Part shown: one piece after another, positions 51,373-62,594 of the stretch
Numbering within the stretch: the first letter of the stretch is position 1
Layout of the letters: each line of letters begins with the position of its first letter
From: Planctomycetota bacterium
GTDB taxonomy: Bacteria; Planctomycetota; Phycisphaerae; SM23-33
Length of the DNA stretch: 64,000 nt
Reading direction: 5' to 3'
NCBI GenBank assembly: GCA_009908915.1
Contig: JAAAOJ010000003.1
Span: 24,987-88,986, forward strand
Notes under the pieces: model-generated
What the model was told of the DNA's origin: nothing
The model's database searches: none
The model's input: the letters and a program-made list of their open reading frames with translations, nothing else
Translations under genes and position numbers: made by a program

Positions 51373-51411
51373 ATGGCGTGATACGTCCCACCGTCGTGTC
51401 ACGCCATTTTT
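51373..51411 (+). terminator. Rho-independent terminator after the VWA gene
   Basis: A perfect 9-bp stem ATGGCGTGA (51373-51381) / TCACGCCAT (51399-51407) is followed directly by TTTTT. It lies 65 nt past the VWA stop and just before the small lipoprotein gene. Confidence 0.85.
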
Positions 51412-51448
51412 CATGCGCATACAACTCGATACCTGGCGGAGGTTCGTC

Positions 51449-51595
51449 ATGCTTCCTCGTGCAGTGACCATCCTGCTGATCGTCGCGGCCGTACTGGCCA
51501 GCGGCTGCGGCTCGTCGGACATCGAGCCCGGCCCACGCCACCCCTCGCCAGACCGGGGCACCGACGCCAATCCCCTCAACCTGCCCACGCCGTAG
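51449..51595 (+). CDS. Small lipoprotein (48 aa)
   Basis: MLPRAVTILLIVAAVLASGC gives a type II signal peptide with lipobox LASGC, leaving a mature lipidated peptide of about 29 residues rich in Pro, Asp and Gly (SSDIEPGPRHPSPDRGTDA). A GGCGGAGG ribosome-binding site lies 7 nt before the ATG, which supports real translation despite the small size. It resembles entericidin-like or other micro-lipoproteins only in layout. The function is unknown. Confidence 0.68.
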   Translation: MLPRAVTILLIVAAVLASGCGSSDIEPGPRHPSPDRGTDANPLNLPTP

Positions 51596-51739
51596 CTGCG
51601 ACGCTCCTGCCATTGCTGTCAAAACTGGGGCTCACAGGCAGGGAACTGTCAGACATGCAGGAATCCACGTATTGTAGACAAAGTATGGTCAAGTTCGTAA
51701 AGGTCTGTCTTGACTTGTTTTGTGGCCGACATCCGCCGT

Positions 51740-51755
51740 TGGCATGACGATTGCT
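51740..51755 (+). promoter_or_regulatory. Candidate sigma-54 promoter
   Basis: TGGCATGACGATTGCT matches the -24/-12 consensus TGGCACG-N4-TTGCW at all but one position with correct spacing. It would direct transcription toward groEL1, about 330 nt downstream. No activator gene is nearby, so this is a sequence match only. Confidence 0.3.
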
Positions 51756-51840
51756 TACCAACCCATCTAGAAACGGATCGCGCCGCGAGGTGGACGTGTT
51801 GCATGAATGGAATGCGAACAGCCCGCTTGACAATGGATCG

Positions 51841-51963
51841 CGCCGCGAGCAACGAGGAGCGGAAACGCAGGCGAACTGGCAAATCTGCAAATAGCCGACT
51901 TTTCGGGACGATGACACGCAGGCAAAAGGCCCAACCGCAGCAGCGATAGCTTCCGAAACGAGC
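51841..51963 (-). repeat. Dispersed ~120-bp repeat, copy 2
   Basis: Reverse-strand counterpart of 45338-45450: CGGAAACGCAGGCGAA, TTTTCGGGACGATGACACGC AGGCA and GCGATAGCTT occur in matching order. Middle segments differ and contain small indels. Confidence 0.75.
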
Positions 51964-52087
51964 TGTTAATGCCTTGCACGAGCCTCTGCTGCTTTGTCCA
52001 ACGCAACGCAGAAGCCCATTCAATGGCAGAGAGACACAACGCAAGACTTACAAACCTTATATAGGTACGAGGAAAGGAATACTGTCA

Positions 52088-53788
<1,701 letters not shown>

Positions 53789-54515
53789 GAAAGGGCCTGA
53801 GTAACTGAGTAACTGAGGCCTGAGTGAAGAGAAGAAGGGCCAAGATAAGAGAACACGAATGGCCCGAAAGGACGAATGCCACGAAACGTTCTCAGATATA
53901 AAAGTGAATACCGCGTAAGGATGGTCGATAACTCCTCCCCCTCTGGGGGAGGTGCGAGTCTTCGAGCCGGCGGGGGCGATTCGGAGAACGACCTGAAAAG
54001 TGAATACGCCCAGCCGCGGCAGCGGCGATGTTGAATAGCCCCACGCGTGAGCGTGGGGTCAGTGAGCGAATACAAACGCCAAGCCCCGACAAGGGGCGCC
54101 TTGGGCCTGTTCTGCGACAAGGCGCCCCTGCCGGGGCTTGCGAGACGCACACCGCATGCGACCCCGCCCTGACGGACGGGGCTATTGAAGACACCCCTGC
54201 CGGGGCTGAAGAGAAGTGAAGAGAACACGAATGGCACAATGAAGACGAAGGCCACGAAGGTTCTTGGATGGAAAGGGCGAGCAACTTGTTGCTCGCGGGA
54301 TAAGAGAACACGAATGGCGCGAAGCGTTCTCAATCATACAAGTGAATACTGAGGAAAAGACCCTCACCCAGCCTCTCCCAGGGGGAGAGGGGTAAGAAAT
54401 ACTCGGTGCCAGATGCCCGGTACCTGATGCCTGATGCCTGATGTCTGGTGCCTGACAACGAATGAACGAATTAACGAGTTAACCAATTAACCAACATCCA
54501 AGGAGATAACCAATC
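53789..54515. other. Repeat-rich spacer between groEL1 and groES
   Basis: No gene is supported in 727 bp. It contains three diverged copies of an AAGAGAACACGAATGGC-type segment (about 53849, 54212 and 54301). It also has a CCCCACGCGTGAGCGTGGGG-centred repeat (54039-54058) with flanking GCCCCTGCCGGGGC hairpins, palindrome family B (54277-54296) and a CCCTCACCCAGCCTCTCCC repeat (about 54361-54395). Confidence 0.75.
54277..54296. repeat. Palindromic repeat, family B (copy 3)
   Basis: GCGAGCAACTTGTTGCTCGC, the same arms as at 22252 and 30338 but with TT in the centre instead of GA. Confidence 0.85.
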
Positions 54516-54803
54516 ATGGCAGTGAAACCACTTGATGATCGCGTGTTGCTCAAGCAGTGCGAGGCAGAGGACGTGACGGCGGGCGGCATTGTCCTGCCGG
54601 ATTCGGCCAAGGAAAAACCACAGCGTGGCAAGATCGTGGCGACCGGGCCGGGCAAGCTGCTGGACAGCGGCGAGCGTGGCAGCCTGTCGGTCAAAAAGGG
54701 CGACGAGGTCTTCTACGGCAAGTACGTCGGCACGGAGATCAAGATCGACGGCGAAGAGTACGTCCTGATCCGCGAAAGCGACATCATGGCGGTGATTGAA
54801 TAG
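54516..54803 (+). CDS. groS: Co-chaperonin GroES
   Basis: A 95-aa GroES: VKPLDDRVLLKQCEAEDVTA, the mobile loop TAGGIVLPDSAKEKPQRGKI with the IVL GroEL-binding tripeptide, and the C-terminal YGKYVGTEIKIDGEEYVLIR followed by ESDIMAVIE. It caps the GroEL cavity. A strong AGGAGAT ribosome-binding site precedes it. It is the only groES in the window and sits between two groEL genes. Confidence 0.97.
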   Translation: MAVKPLDDRVLLKQCEAEDVTAGGIVLPDSAKEKPQRGKIVATGPGKLLDSGERGSLSVKKGDEVFYGKYVGTEIKIDGEEYVLIRESDIMAVIE

Positions 54804-55042
54804 GAAGGGCCAAGGGCAGCGGGCCCAGGACCAGGACAAGAGAACACGAATGGCCCGAAGAAGACGAAGGCCATGGATGTTCTTAAGCATACAAGTGAAT
54901 ACTGAGGCAAAGACCCTCACCCAGCCTCTCCCCGAGGGAGAGGAGTAAGAAAGTCCGCGGTGCCCGGTGCCGGGTGCCTGACAACGAATCAACGAGTTAA
55001 CGAATCAACGAGCTAACGACTTAAGGAATACGAGGAATACAC
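54804..55042. repeat. Spacer groES-groEL2 with duplicated hairpin repeats
   Basis: Another copy of the GAGAACACGAATGGCC ... GGCCATGGATGTTCTT segment (about 54840-54885), whose ends are imperfect inverted repeats. It is followed by ATACAAGTGAATACTGAGGC and a GACCCTCACCCAGCCTCTCC repeat (54910-54929). The same sequence order occurs before groES (about 54301-54395), so both spacers share a duplicated block. Confidence 0.75.
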
Positions 55043-56662
55043 ATGGCAGCCAAACAGATGCTATACGATGCCGACGCACGCTCGGCCATGCTTGAAGGCG
55101 TGGCCAAGCTGGCCGCGGCAGTGAAGGTCACGCTCGGCCCGACCGGCCGGAACGTCCTGCTCCAGAAGTCCTTCGGCGGCCCGAAGGTCACCAAGGACGG
55201 TGTGACGGTCAGCAAGGACGTCGACCTGCCCCACCCCTTCGAGAACATGGGCGCGAAGATGGCCAACCAGGTCGCCTCCAAGACCTCCGACGTCGCCGGC
55301 GACGGCACGACGACCGCCGTCGTGCTCGCCGAGACAATTGTCCGCGAGGGTCTCAAGACCGTCGCCGCCGGCGCGAACCCGATGGCCGTCAAGCGCGGCA
55401 TCGACATTGCCGTCGCCGCCGCCACCGAGCAGATCCAGAGCCTCGCCAAGAAGGTCAAGGGCTCGGACGACCTCCGCAAGATCGCGACCGTCTCGGCCAA
55501 CTGGAACGAGGACATCGGCGGCAAGATCGCCGAGGCCTTCGACGCGGTCGGTACCGACGGCGTCGTCGAGGTGGAAGAGGGCAAGGGCATCGAGACCGAA
55601 CTCGAGGTCGTCGAGGGCATGCAGTTCGACAAGGGCTACATCAGTGCCTACTTCATGACCGACGCGAACAGCCTCGAGGCCGTCATGGAAGACGCCCTGA
55701 TCCTGATCCACGAGAAGAAGATCTCCAGTCTGCGGGACATGGTACCTCTGCTGGAGAAGGCAGCCAGCAGCGGCAAGCCGCTGATGATCATTGCCGAGGA
55801 CGTCGAGGGCGAGGCCCTGGCCGCCCTGGTGCTCAACAAGCTTCGTGGCGTGCTGAAGGTCTGTGCCGTCAAGGCGCCGGCGTTCGGCGAGCGCCGCAAG
55901 GCCATCCTCGGTGATATCGCGGCCCTGACGGGTGGCGAGGTCATCAGCGAGGATCTCGGCGTGAAGCTCGAGAACGTGGAGCTTGACCAGCTCGGCCAGG
56001 CCAAGAAGATCATCGTCAGCAAAGACGACACGACAATCATGGAAGGGGCCGGCAAGAAGAAGGACGTCGAGGCCCGCGTCAGCCAGATCCGCAACCAGAT
56101 CGAGACGACCACGAGCGATTACGATCGCGAGAAGCTCACCGAACGGCTGGCCAAACTGACCGGTGGCGTGGCCGTCATCCGCGCCGGTGCGGCCACCGAG
56201 ACCGAGATGAAGGAACGCAAGGACCTCATCGACGACGCCGTACACGCCACCCGGGCCGCCTCGGAAGAAGGCGTGGTTCCCGGCGGCGGCACGACGCTGC
56301 TGGCCTGCATCGACGCCGCCGCCAACGCGCGCAGCAAGGCCCGCGGCGACGAGAAAATCGGCGTCGAGATCGTAAGCAAGGCCCTGCGTGCTCCGGCCTG
56401 CCAGATCGCCACTAACGCAGGCGAGGACGGCGAGGTCATCGTCGCCAACATCCTCGAAAGCGGCTGCAAGAAAGGCTATAACGCCCGCACGGGCGAGTAC
56501 GTGGGCATGGTGGCCGCGGGCATTATCGACCCGGCCAAGGTCACCCGCACGGCCCTGCAGAACGCCGCCAGCGTGGCCGGCCTGCTGCTGACCACCGACG
56601 TCATGGTCACCGACTATGATGAGAAGGAAGACGAAGAAGCAGTGGCCGGCGCCGTTGTCTAG
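55043..56662 (+). CDS. groL: GroEL chaperonin, copy 2 (no GGM tail)
   Basis: A 539-aa chaperonin with intact ATP motifs ([25 protein letters not shown] and Asp in [15 protein letters not shown]). The apical region has [20 protein letters not shown]. Instead of a Gly-Met tail it ends in an acidic segment [16 protein letters not shown], and the equatorial loop is [11 protein letters not shown]. Apical and tail differences from copy 1 suggest a specialised client range (inference from multi-GroEL bacteria). It has a GAGGAAT ribosome-binding site. About 280 bp of repeat-bearing spacer follow. Confidence 0.96.
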   Translation: MAAKQMLYDADARSAMLEGVAKLAAAVKVTLGPTGRNVLLQKSFGGPKVTKDGVTVSKDVDLPHPFENMGAKMANQVASKTSDVAGDGTTTAVVLAETIVREGLKTVAAGANPMAVKRGIDIAVAAATEQIQSLAKKVKGSDDLRKIATVSANWNEDIGGKIAEAFDAVGTDGVVEVEEGKGIETELEVVEGMQFDKGYISAYFMTDANSLEAVMEDALILIHEKKISSLRDMVPLLEKAASSGKPLMIIAEDVEGEALAALVLNKLRGVLKVCAVKAPAFGERRKAILGDIAALTGGEVISEDLGVKLENVELDQLGQAKKIIVSKDDTTIMEGAGKKKDVEARVSQIRNQIETTTSDYDREKLTERLAKLTGGVAVIRAGAATETEMKERKDLIDDAVHATRAASEEGVVPGGGTTLLACIDAAANARSKARGDEKIGVEIVSKALRAPACQIATNAGEDGEVIVANILESGCKKGYNARTGEYVGMVAAGIIDPAKVTRTALQNAASVAGLLLTTDVMVTDYDEKEDEEAVAGAVV

Positions 56663-56943
56663 CAGCGAGGCCTGAAAGGCCGACCGTGCTTAGCCGAGGT
56701 CCCGAGGTCGCAAGACCCCGGATCATGGTCTCCAAAGAGATCCAGCCCTGAAGGGGCGACAGTGACGAGCCGATGCATGTAACGGTCGTCCCTTCTGGAC
56801 TATACGTATGCGGCAGCCAGGCTACCGGGGGCCACGCCCCCGGCTAAATCCTGCGAGCCCCGTTGGGGCAACGATTTGAGAATCAAAGAATGGGGCGTCG
56901 GTAATGTATCGACGCCCTGTTTTCCTCTCCGAGGAGGTATCCC
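56663..56943. repeat. Spacer with extragenic hairpin repeats
   Basis: Includes CCGGGGGCCACGCCCCCGG (about 56825-56843, a near-perfect palindrome) within GGCTACCGGGGGCCACGCCC context. Shorter AGCCCTGAAGGGGCGA and GCCCCGTTGGGGCAACGA hairpins lie on either side, a pattern typical of extragenic repeats in planctomycete and related genomes. No gene is supported. Confidence 0.7.
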
Positions 56944-57918
56944 ATGCAAGTCCTGATCGCCGCTGTCGTACTTCTGGCCGCCGGGGGCATCGCCCTGGCG
57001 TTCCGCAACCGGATCCGCTACCAGCACCAGCCCATCCCGTCGCCGGTCGGCTATGTGCTGCTGGCCGCCGGTGTCGTCACACTCGCCGCCAGCACCATCG
57101 TGATCGTCCCAGCCGGGCACGTCGGTGTGAAGCTGCTCTTTGGCGACGTCAAGCCGGGCTACCTGCCGGAAGGGCTGAGTGTCATCAATCCCCTGCTGGG
57201 CGTCGAGAAGCTCTCGGTACGAACGCAGGAATATACGATGTCCGGCGTCGCGCAGGAAGGCGACGTGAAACGCGACGATTCCATTACCGTCCTCAGCAAA
57301 GACGGCCTGGAACTGACGCTTGACGTGACCGTCACCTACAAACTCGTTGCCGAGGACGCCGCCTGGGTCTTCCAGAAACTCGGGCCCGAGTACACGCAGA
57401 AGATCATCCGACCGGCCGTGCGTACCGCCATTCGCGAGGCCGCCAGCGAATACGACTCGGCAAAGGCCTACGCCGAGAAGCGCATGGAACTTGCCGAGCG
57501 CACACAGGAAATCCTGCTCGATCGCCTCAACACGATTCTGGAGAAATCCGACGTCGATAACGCCGGGCTGAGACTGCAAAAGGAGGCATTCGTCATCCAG
57601 CAGGTGCTGCTGCGGAACGTCATCCTGCCCCAGCGGCAGCGACAGGCCATCGAGCGCAAACTCGCCATGGAACAGGAGGCCCTGCAGAAAGAATACGAGA
57701 TCCAGCGCGAGGAGAAGGAGAAGATTCGACGGCGCATCGAGGGCGAGGGTATCGCCGAACGGATGGCCGCCGTCAAAAAGGAACTCACGCCGGAGTATCT
57801 CCGCTTCAAAGGTATCGAGGCGACGATGGACATCGCCGAGTCCAACAACGCCAAGGTCGTGATTATCGGTGGCGGCGACGACGGTCTGCCGGTTATCCTG
57901 AACGCCGACAGAGACTAA
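56944..57918 (+). CDS. Prohibitin-family SPFH membrane protein
   Basis: A 324-aa protein. Two N-terminal TM helices (about 2-20, [18 protein letters not shown]; and 36-58, [20 protein letters not shown]) precede the SPFH domain ([54 protein letters not shown]). A long coiled coil follows (about 215-280, [20 protein letters not shown]), then [17 protein letters not shown] at the end, as in prohibitins. Unlike HflK/HflC this is the prohibitin type. It lies upstream of dnaJ-grpE, suggesting a membrane quality-control role. GAGGAGG precedes its ATG. Confidence 0.9.
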   Translation: MQVLIAAVVLLAAGGIALAFRNRIRYQHQPIPSPVGYVLLAAGVVTLAASTIVIVPAGHVGVKLLFGDVKPGYLPEGLSVINPLLGVEKLSVRTQEYTMSGVAQEGDVKRDDSITVLSKDGLELTLDVTVTYKLVAEDAAWVFQKLGPEYTQKIIRPAVRTAIREAASEYDSAKAYAEKRMELAERTQEILLDRLNTILEKSDVDNAGLRLQKEAFVIQQVLLRNVILPQRQRQAIERKLAMEQEALQKEYEIQREEKEKIRRRIEGEGIAERMAAVKKELTPEYLRFKGIEATMDIAESNNAKVVIIGGGDDGLPVILNADRD

Positions 57919-58012
57919 ACCGTTGGCAGCGGGGAGTCGGCCGTTGTGCAGTCGTGCCGGTCGATGCCGCTGTTCCACTGCCCATTGCGGACTGCCCACT
58001 GCCAGATTCATT

Positions 58013-59191
58013 ATGCCAACACAACGTGATTATTACGAAATCCTGGGAGTCAACCGCAACGCCAGCGGCGAGGAGATCAAGCGCGCTTACCGCAAGCTCG
58101 CCTTGAAGTACCACCCCGACAGCTTCGACGGCGACAAGAAGGACGGCGAAAAACGCTTCAAGGAACTCGCCGAGGCCTACGAGGTCCTCAGCGACCAGCG
58201 CAAGCGCCAGCGTTACGACCAGTTCGGCCACGAGGGGCTGCGCGGTGCAGGCCTGCACGATTACTCGAACATGGGCTTCGGGGACATTTTCTCGATGTTC
58301 GAGGACATCTTTGGCGGGATGGGGTTCGGTAATGCCGGCACGGTCGCCGAACGCGGGCTGGATCTTGAGACCGAGGTCGAGATGTCGCTGGAAGAGGTCT
58401 CCAAGGGCATGGAGCAGACGCTGGAGTTCACGCGAATGGACTTCTGCCCCACGTGCCACGGTCGCGGCGCCAAGCCGGGGACGGACATGCAGCGCTGCAG
58501 CACGTGCGGCGGTTACGGCCAGGTCCAGCAGAAGACCCAGAGCTTCTTCGGCGTGGCGGTCCGCGTGACGAACTGCCCCGACTGCCATGGCCGTGGCGAA
58601 ATGGCCAAAGAAAGCTGCGAGGACTGCGATGGCACGGGCCGGACCACACGACAGCAGGAGATTACCGTCCACATTCCCGCCGGCATTCGCGACGGGCAGG
58701 TGGTTCGCGTCCGCGGCCAGGGCGAGCCCGGGAAGGTCGGCACGCGTCGCGGTGACCTGCACGTCTACGTCCGCGTCCGCCCACACCCCCTGCTGACCCG
58801 CCGGGGTGACGACCTTGTCTGCCAGATGCCCGTCAGTTTCCCCGTGGCCGCCCTCGGCGGAAAGATCTCCGTGCCCACACTGGAAGGCCCGGAGAAGCTT
58901 GATGTACCCGCCGGCTCGCAGAACGGCGACGTCCTGACACTCAAGAAGCGAGGCCTGCCGCCCATCGGCGGGGGCCGCCGACGCGACCTGCACATACAGA
59001 TATTCGTCGAGGTCCCTCGAAACCTCAGCGACGAGCAGCATGACCTACTTAAGCAGTTCGCCAAACTCGAAGGCGACAACATCAGCCAACGCCGCAAAGG
59101 CTTCCTGGAGACGATGAAGTCCTACTTCCGCGGCAAGTCCAAGGACAAGCAGAACGAGGCGGACGATGCCACCGACAACGATACCCCCTAA
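58013..59191 (+). CDS. dnaJ: Chaperone DnaJ
   Basis: A 392-aa class A J-protein. J domain at 4-70 ([20 protein letters not shown], the HPD motif in [10 protein letters not shown]), a shortened Gly/Phe region ([20 protein letters not shown]), four zinc-finger repeats ([32 protein letters not shown]), and C-terminal substrate-binding domains ([40 protein letters not shown]). It stimulates DnaK ATPase activity; dnaK is not in the window. The ATG at 58013 begins MPTQRDYY. grpE follows after 15 nt. Confidence 0.96.
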   Translation: MPTQRDYYEILGVNRNASGEEIKRAYRKLALKYHPDSFDGDKKDGEKRFKELAEAYEVLSDQRKRQRYDQFGHEGLRGAGLHDYSNMGFGDIFSMFEDIFGGMGFGNAGTVAERGLDLETEVEMSLEEVSKGMEQTLEFTRMDFCPTCHGRGAKPGTDMQRCSTCGGYGQVQQKTQSFFGVAVRVTNCPDCHGRGEMAKESCEDCDGTGRTTRQQEITVHIPAGIRDGQVVRVRGQGEPGKVGTRRGDLHVYVRVRPHPLLTRRGDDLVCQMPVSFPVAALGGKISVPTLEGPEKLDVPAGSQNGDVLTLKKRGLPPIGGGRRRDLHIQIFVEVPRNLSDEQHDLLKQFAKLEGDNISQRRKGFLETMKSYFRGKSKDKQNEADDATDNDTP

Positions 59192-59206
59192 CAGCACGAT
59201 ACGACC

Positions 59207-59815
59207 ATGACGACAAATAACGATTCATCCGAACCGAAAGAGGTGAAGGCCCACGGTCCGGGCGAACCCGCGGACCCGGACGCGCCGGCCGAGGAGAACC
59301 CCCCGCCGGGCACCGGCGACGCCGAGAGCGCCGAGCCGGTCCCCGAAGCCGCTGGGGCCGAGATCGAGACCGACAGCGCCGAAGACCTCCATGCAAGGCT
59401 CCAGCGTCTCGCCGCCGACTACCAGAACTTCAAGAAGCGGGCCGCCAAGGAAAAGGCCCAGGCCCGCGAGTTCGCCAACGAGTCGCTGCTGAAGGAACTG
59501 CTGCCCGTCATCGACGACATGGAACGCGCCCTCGCCGCCGCCCGCCAGAACCACGACGAGAACGACCCCTTCCTGCAGGGCATGCAACTTGTCCACGACA
59601 AGACCATCGAGGTGCTCGGCCGTTTCGGCCTGACGCGCATCGACGCCGTCGGCCAGCCCTTCGACCCCGACCGCCACGCGGCCATGATGCAGGAAGCCTC
59701 CGAGACCGTCGAACCCATGACCGTCCTCCGCGAGGTGCAAACCGGCTACGACCTCAAGGGCCGGACCCTCCGGCCGACCGGCGTGGTGGTCTCCAAGGCC
59801 CCGGACGAATCGTGA
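59207..59815 (+). CDS. grpE: Nucleotide exchange factor GrpE
   Basis: A 202-aa GrpE. The first about 60 residues are a disordered Pro/Glu/Ala-rich segment. The helical dimerisation region (LHARLQRLAADYQNFKKRAA, KEKAQAREFANESLLKELLP) and VIDDMERALAAARQNHDEND follow. The beta-wing domain ends GYDLKGRTLRPTGVVVSKAP, the family hallmark. It releases ADP from DnaK. It is tightly linked to dnaJ on the same strand. Confidence 0.96.
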   Translation: MTTNNDSSEPKEVKAHGPGEPADPDAPAEENPPPGTGDAESAEPVPEAAGAEIETDSAEDLHARLQRLAADYQNFKKRAAKEKAQAREFANESLLKELLPVIDDMERALAAARQNHDENDPFLQGMQLVHDKTIEVLGRFGLTRIDAVGQPFDPDRHAAMMQEASETVEPMTVLREVQTGYDLKGRTLRPTGVVVSKAPDES

Positions 59816-59957
59816 ACGGGGAATGACGAATTCGGAATGATGTCTGATGGATGATGAATGATGAATTACGAATGGACCGTTCAGCCGTCGACGCCTGCGT
59901 CGACGCTGTCTGATTTGCCCGCCCTCGCCGCGGTGGGCCGAGGAGTTGCGTAGTACC

Positions 59958-60299
59958 ATGCCAACATACGACTATGAGTGTGAAGCCTGTGGGCACGAAT
60001 TTGAGAAGTTCCAGTCCATTACCGCCTCGGCCATCCGCAAGTGCCCCACGTGCGGTAAGCTGAAGGTCCGACGACGGATCGGCACGGGGGCGGGCGTGAT
60101 CTTCAAGGGCAGCGGCTTCTACGAGACCGACTACCGCAGCGACAGCTACCGAAAAAGTGCCGAGAACGACAAGCCCTCAGCGTCCAGTGACACGGCCAGC
60201 GACACGTCCAAGGACAAGGCCAGCTCGTCCGACAGCTCCACACCGGCCACGAAGTCCGAGGGCAAAAAGAAGGCTGCGGAAGACTCGGCGAGCGCATGA
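59958..60299 (+). CDS. FmdB-type zinc-ribbon protein
   Basis: A 113-aa protein starting MPTYDYECEACGHEFEKFQS with the second CxxC in RKCPTCGKLKVRRRIG, the FmdB zinc ribbon. GAGVIFKGSGFYETDYRSDS follows, also conserved in the family. The C-terminal half is a low-complexity Ser/Asp/Lys-rich tail. FmdB proteins are putative regulators; the function is not established. It is preceded by 140 bp of spacer with short GATGATGAATGATGAATTAC-type repeats. Confidence 0.92.
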   Translation: MPTYDYECEACGHEFEKFQSITASAIRKCPTCGKLKVRRRIGTGAGVIFKGSGFYETDYRSDSYRKSAENDKPSASSDTASDTSKDKASSSDSSTPATKSEGKKKAAEDSASA

Positions 60300-60488
60300 G
60301 ATTCGCTGAAAGCGACCGCTTGTGGAGAAATCCATTGCAGGCCCATGGGCGGTGCGTATAATCGGCCCTTGTTGCAACATGCCGCGGCGGCCCGTTCGGG
60401 TCGCGCGTCGCACGCTGCCGATTCCACAGGGCCACCCGGGCAAGTGCTGAATCTCAGCCGGTCGGCCAAGACGAAAGGACACACAATC

Positions 60489-62564
60489 ATGGCAGATGAG
60501 AACAACGTGGTGAAGCAGGTCGTATGGAGTGAGGTCTTTAGCTTTCCGCACATCTTCAAAAGCTTCAAGATGGCGATTCAGCCGGGCAAGCTCGTCCTGG
60601 CGGTGCTCGCCCTGGCGCTGATCTTCGGCGGTGGCTACGCCCTGGACTGGATCTGGTGCGCCGCCGGGCAGACCGTGCCCGTCGCCCCCCGCGGCCAGGA
60701 TACGGCCATCCTCAGCCACGCCGGCATGGACAGCGACAACTACAGCGAGAGCGAGTTCGTCGCAGGCTTCTTCGATACCCGACTTGAGCGGGCCGCCGAT
60801 CTGCTCGTTGCAGTGAAGAATGACGAACGTTCACTGAGCTGGTGGGTTGCCAAGGGTGGCGTCTTCGCAACACCGGCGTTCCGCGAGCGCCTCGATGAAT
60901 ACAACAAGGACGTCCCGGGCGACGACCCTCAGAACACCACCGAGGTCCTCGCGGCGGCCAAAAAGGAAGGCGACGACTACGACGACCTGATCGGCCAGGC
61001 CGAAGAGGCGCTCGACCAGGAATTCGCCAAGGTTGAGGAAATCCTCTACGACGGCAAGGACGAACTGCCGGACGTCCTTGAAGACGAACTCGACAAGCAG
61101 ATCGCGGACCTCTCCAAGCAGGACGAGTTCACCGAAGAACAGGCCGAGGAAATGCGCGAGGGATTCGAGCGGAATATCGCCGCCATCGACCGCGCCTTCA
61201 CCGACCGCCAGGTATGGTTCAACCAGCAGGTCCGCACCATTCGGGGGGACGGCGTCTTCGAAAGCTTCCTGGCCTACGAGACCAACTGCCTGAACAACGC
61301 CATGATGGCCCTGTGGAACCTGAACATCCGCGGCGGCTTGTGCAACTATCAGGCCCTCGTCGAGGGTCGCGGCACGGCCCCGGTGACGGCCGACCTGGCG
61401 ACCGGGCTGCCCGCCCCGTCGGCCGTTCGCCAGGCCAACGAGCAGAACGGCTTCCTGTACTACGTGCTGATGGCCGTGGAAGGCTTCCGCTGGATGAGCC
61501 TGCAGCACTGGCTGTTTGCGATTATTTTCCTGGTCTGGACGCTGGCGATCGTGGCCTGTTTTGGCGGCGCCATCAGCCGCATGACCGCCCTGCACTTCGC
61601 CCGCGAGGAGAAGATCTCCATCGGCCAGGGCCTGAGATTCAGCCGCGGCAAGTTCCTGAGCTTCTTCAGTGCCCCGCTCGTGCCGATCGCCGTGATCGTG
61701 CTCACCGGACTGCTGATCAGCCTTGGCGGGTTCCTCTTTAGCCTCGTCCCGTGGATCGGCCCCATCCTCATGGGCCTGCTGTTCGGGCTGGCGCTGCTGC
61801 TAGGCATCGGCATCGCGTTCATGGCCATCGGCCTTGCCGCCGGCTGGCCGCTGATGTACCCGACCATCGCCGTGGAAGGCTCGGACAGCTTCGACGCCAT
61901 CAGCCGAAGCTTCTCCTACGTCTTCGCACGCCCGTTCCGCGCGGCGTTCTACGGCGTCGTGGCGGCCGTCTACGGCACGATCACGTACCTGTTCGTCCGG
62001 CTCTTCGCGTACCTGACGCTGCTGGCCGTGCATGCGTTCGTGAAGCTGGGTTTCTGGGACCTGTACTTCGACTACGGTGAATCCCTCAGTCCCAACGCCG
62101 ATATGATCGACGTGCTGTGGCATCGGCCGAGCTTCTGGGACCTCCAGACCGTCAACTGGGCCGCCCTCAGCGGCGTCGGCTGGGTCGCCGCAATCCTCGT
62201 GGGCGTCTGGGTCGCCGCGGTCGTCGGTGCGGTGCTCGGTTATGTCTGGACGTACTTCACCGCCGCCAGCACCAGCATCTACTTTGTGCTGCGGCGACGC
62301 GTCGACGCCACCGACCTTGATGACGTTTACATCGAGGAAGAGCAAGAGCCCCTCGCCCCGGCAGAAGAATCCGTCGTGGAAGGCGATGTGGAAGGCGATG
62401 GCGCGGACAAGGCCGACGAAGAGGCCGAAGAAGAAAAGGACGAAGGCCAGAGCGAGCCCTCCGAGGAATCGGCCGAGAAGGACCAGCCCGAGGACGAAGC
62501 CGACGGGGCCGCCGATGAAAGCGACAAAGACGAGGCGAGCGACGAGGACAAGACCTCCAAGTAA
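60489..62564 (+). CDS. Large membrane protein with acidic C-terminal tail, function unknown
   Basis: A 691-aa protein. TM1 (about 38-58, LVLAVLALALIFGGGYALDW) is followed by a roughly 270-residue soluble region that is helical and acidic (DELPDVLEDELDKQIADLSK). Six or so further TM helices lie between 345 and 595 (for example WLFAIIFLVWTLAIVACFGG, IVLTGLLISLGGFLFSLVPW, VAAILVGVWVAAVVGAVLGY). A highly acidic tail of about 75 residues (runs of Glu/Asp/Lys) ends it. I recognise no catalytic motif. The segment AISRMTALHFAREEKISIGQ between helices is a possible cytoplasmic signature. ATG at 60489. A terminator follows. Confidence 0.8.
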   Translation: MADENNVVKQVVWSEVFSFPHIFKSFKMAIQPGKLVLAVLALALIFGGGYALDWIWCAAGQTVPVAPRGQDTAILSHAGMDSDNYSESEFVAGFFDTRLERAADLLVAVKNDERSLSWWVAKGGVFATPAFRERLDEYNKDVPGDDPQNTTEVLAAAKKEGDDYDDLIGQAEEALDQEFAKVEEILYDGKDELPDVLEDELDKQIADLSKQDEFTEEQAEEMREGFERNIAAIDRAFTDRQVWFNQQVRTIRGDGVFESFLAYETNCLNNAMMALWNLNIRGGLCNYQALVEGRGTAPVTADLATGLPAPSAVRQANEQNGFLYYVLMAVEGFRWMSLQHWLFAIIFLVWTLAIVACFGGAISRMTALHFAREEKISIGQGLRFSRGKFLSFFSAPLVPIAVIVLTGLLISLGGFLFSLVPWIGPILMGLLFGLALLLGIGIAFMAIGLAAGWPLMYPTIAVEGSDSFDAISRSFSYVFARPFRAAFYGVVAAVYGTITYLFVRLFAYLTLLAVHAFVKLGFWDLYFDYGESLSPNADMIDVLWHRPSFWDLQTVNWAALSGVGWVAAILVGVWVAAVVGAVLGYVWTYFTAASTSIYFVLRRRVDATDLDDVYIEEEQEPLAPAEESVVEGDVEGDGADKADEEAEEEKDEGQSEPSEESAEKDQPEDEADGAADESDKDEASDEDKTSK

Positions 62565-62594
62565 CCCCTCGCCACCTGTTGACCACTCACATCA

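Larger units (their letters stand above)
51596..52087. other. Gene-free leader region of groEL1
   Basis: About 490 bp with no supported gene and no CIRCE (TTAGCACTC-N9-GAGTGCTAA) element. It includes a sigma-54-like sequence at 51740, two GGATCGCGCCGCGAG motifs (51776-51790 and 51835-51849), and copy 2 of the ~120-bp dispersed repeat. A ribosome-binding site AAAGGAA precedes the groEL1 ATG. Confidence 0.6.

Noticed and set aside
51596..52087. CIRCE/HrcA control of groEL1
   Set aside because: No TTAGCACTC-N9-GAGTGCTAA or close variant could be found in the leader or in the groES and groEL2 spacers.
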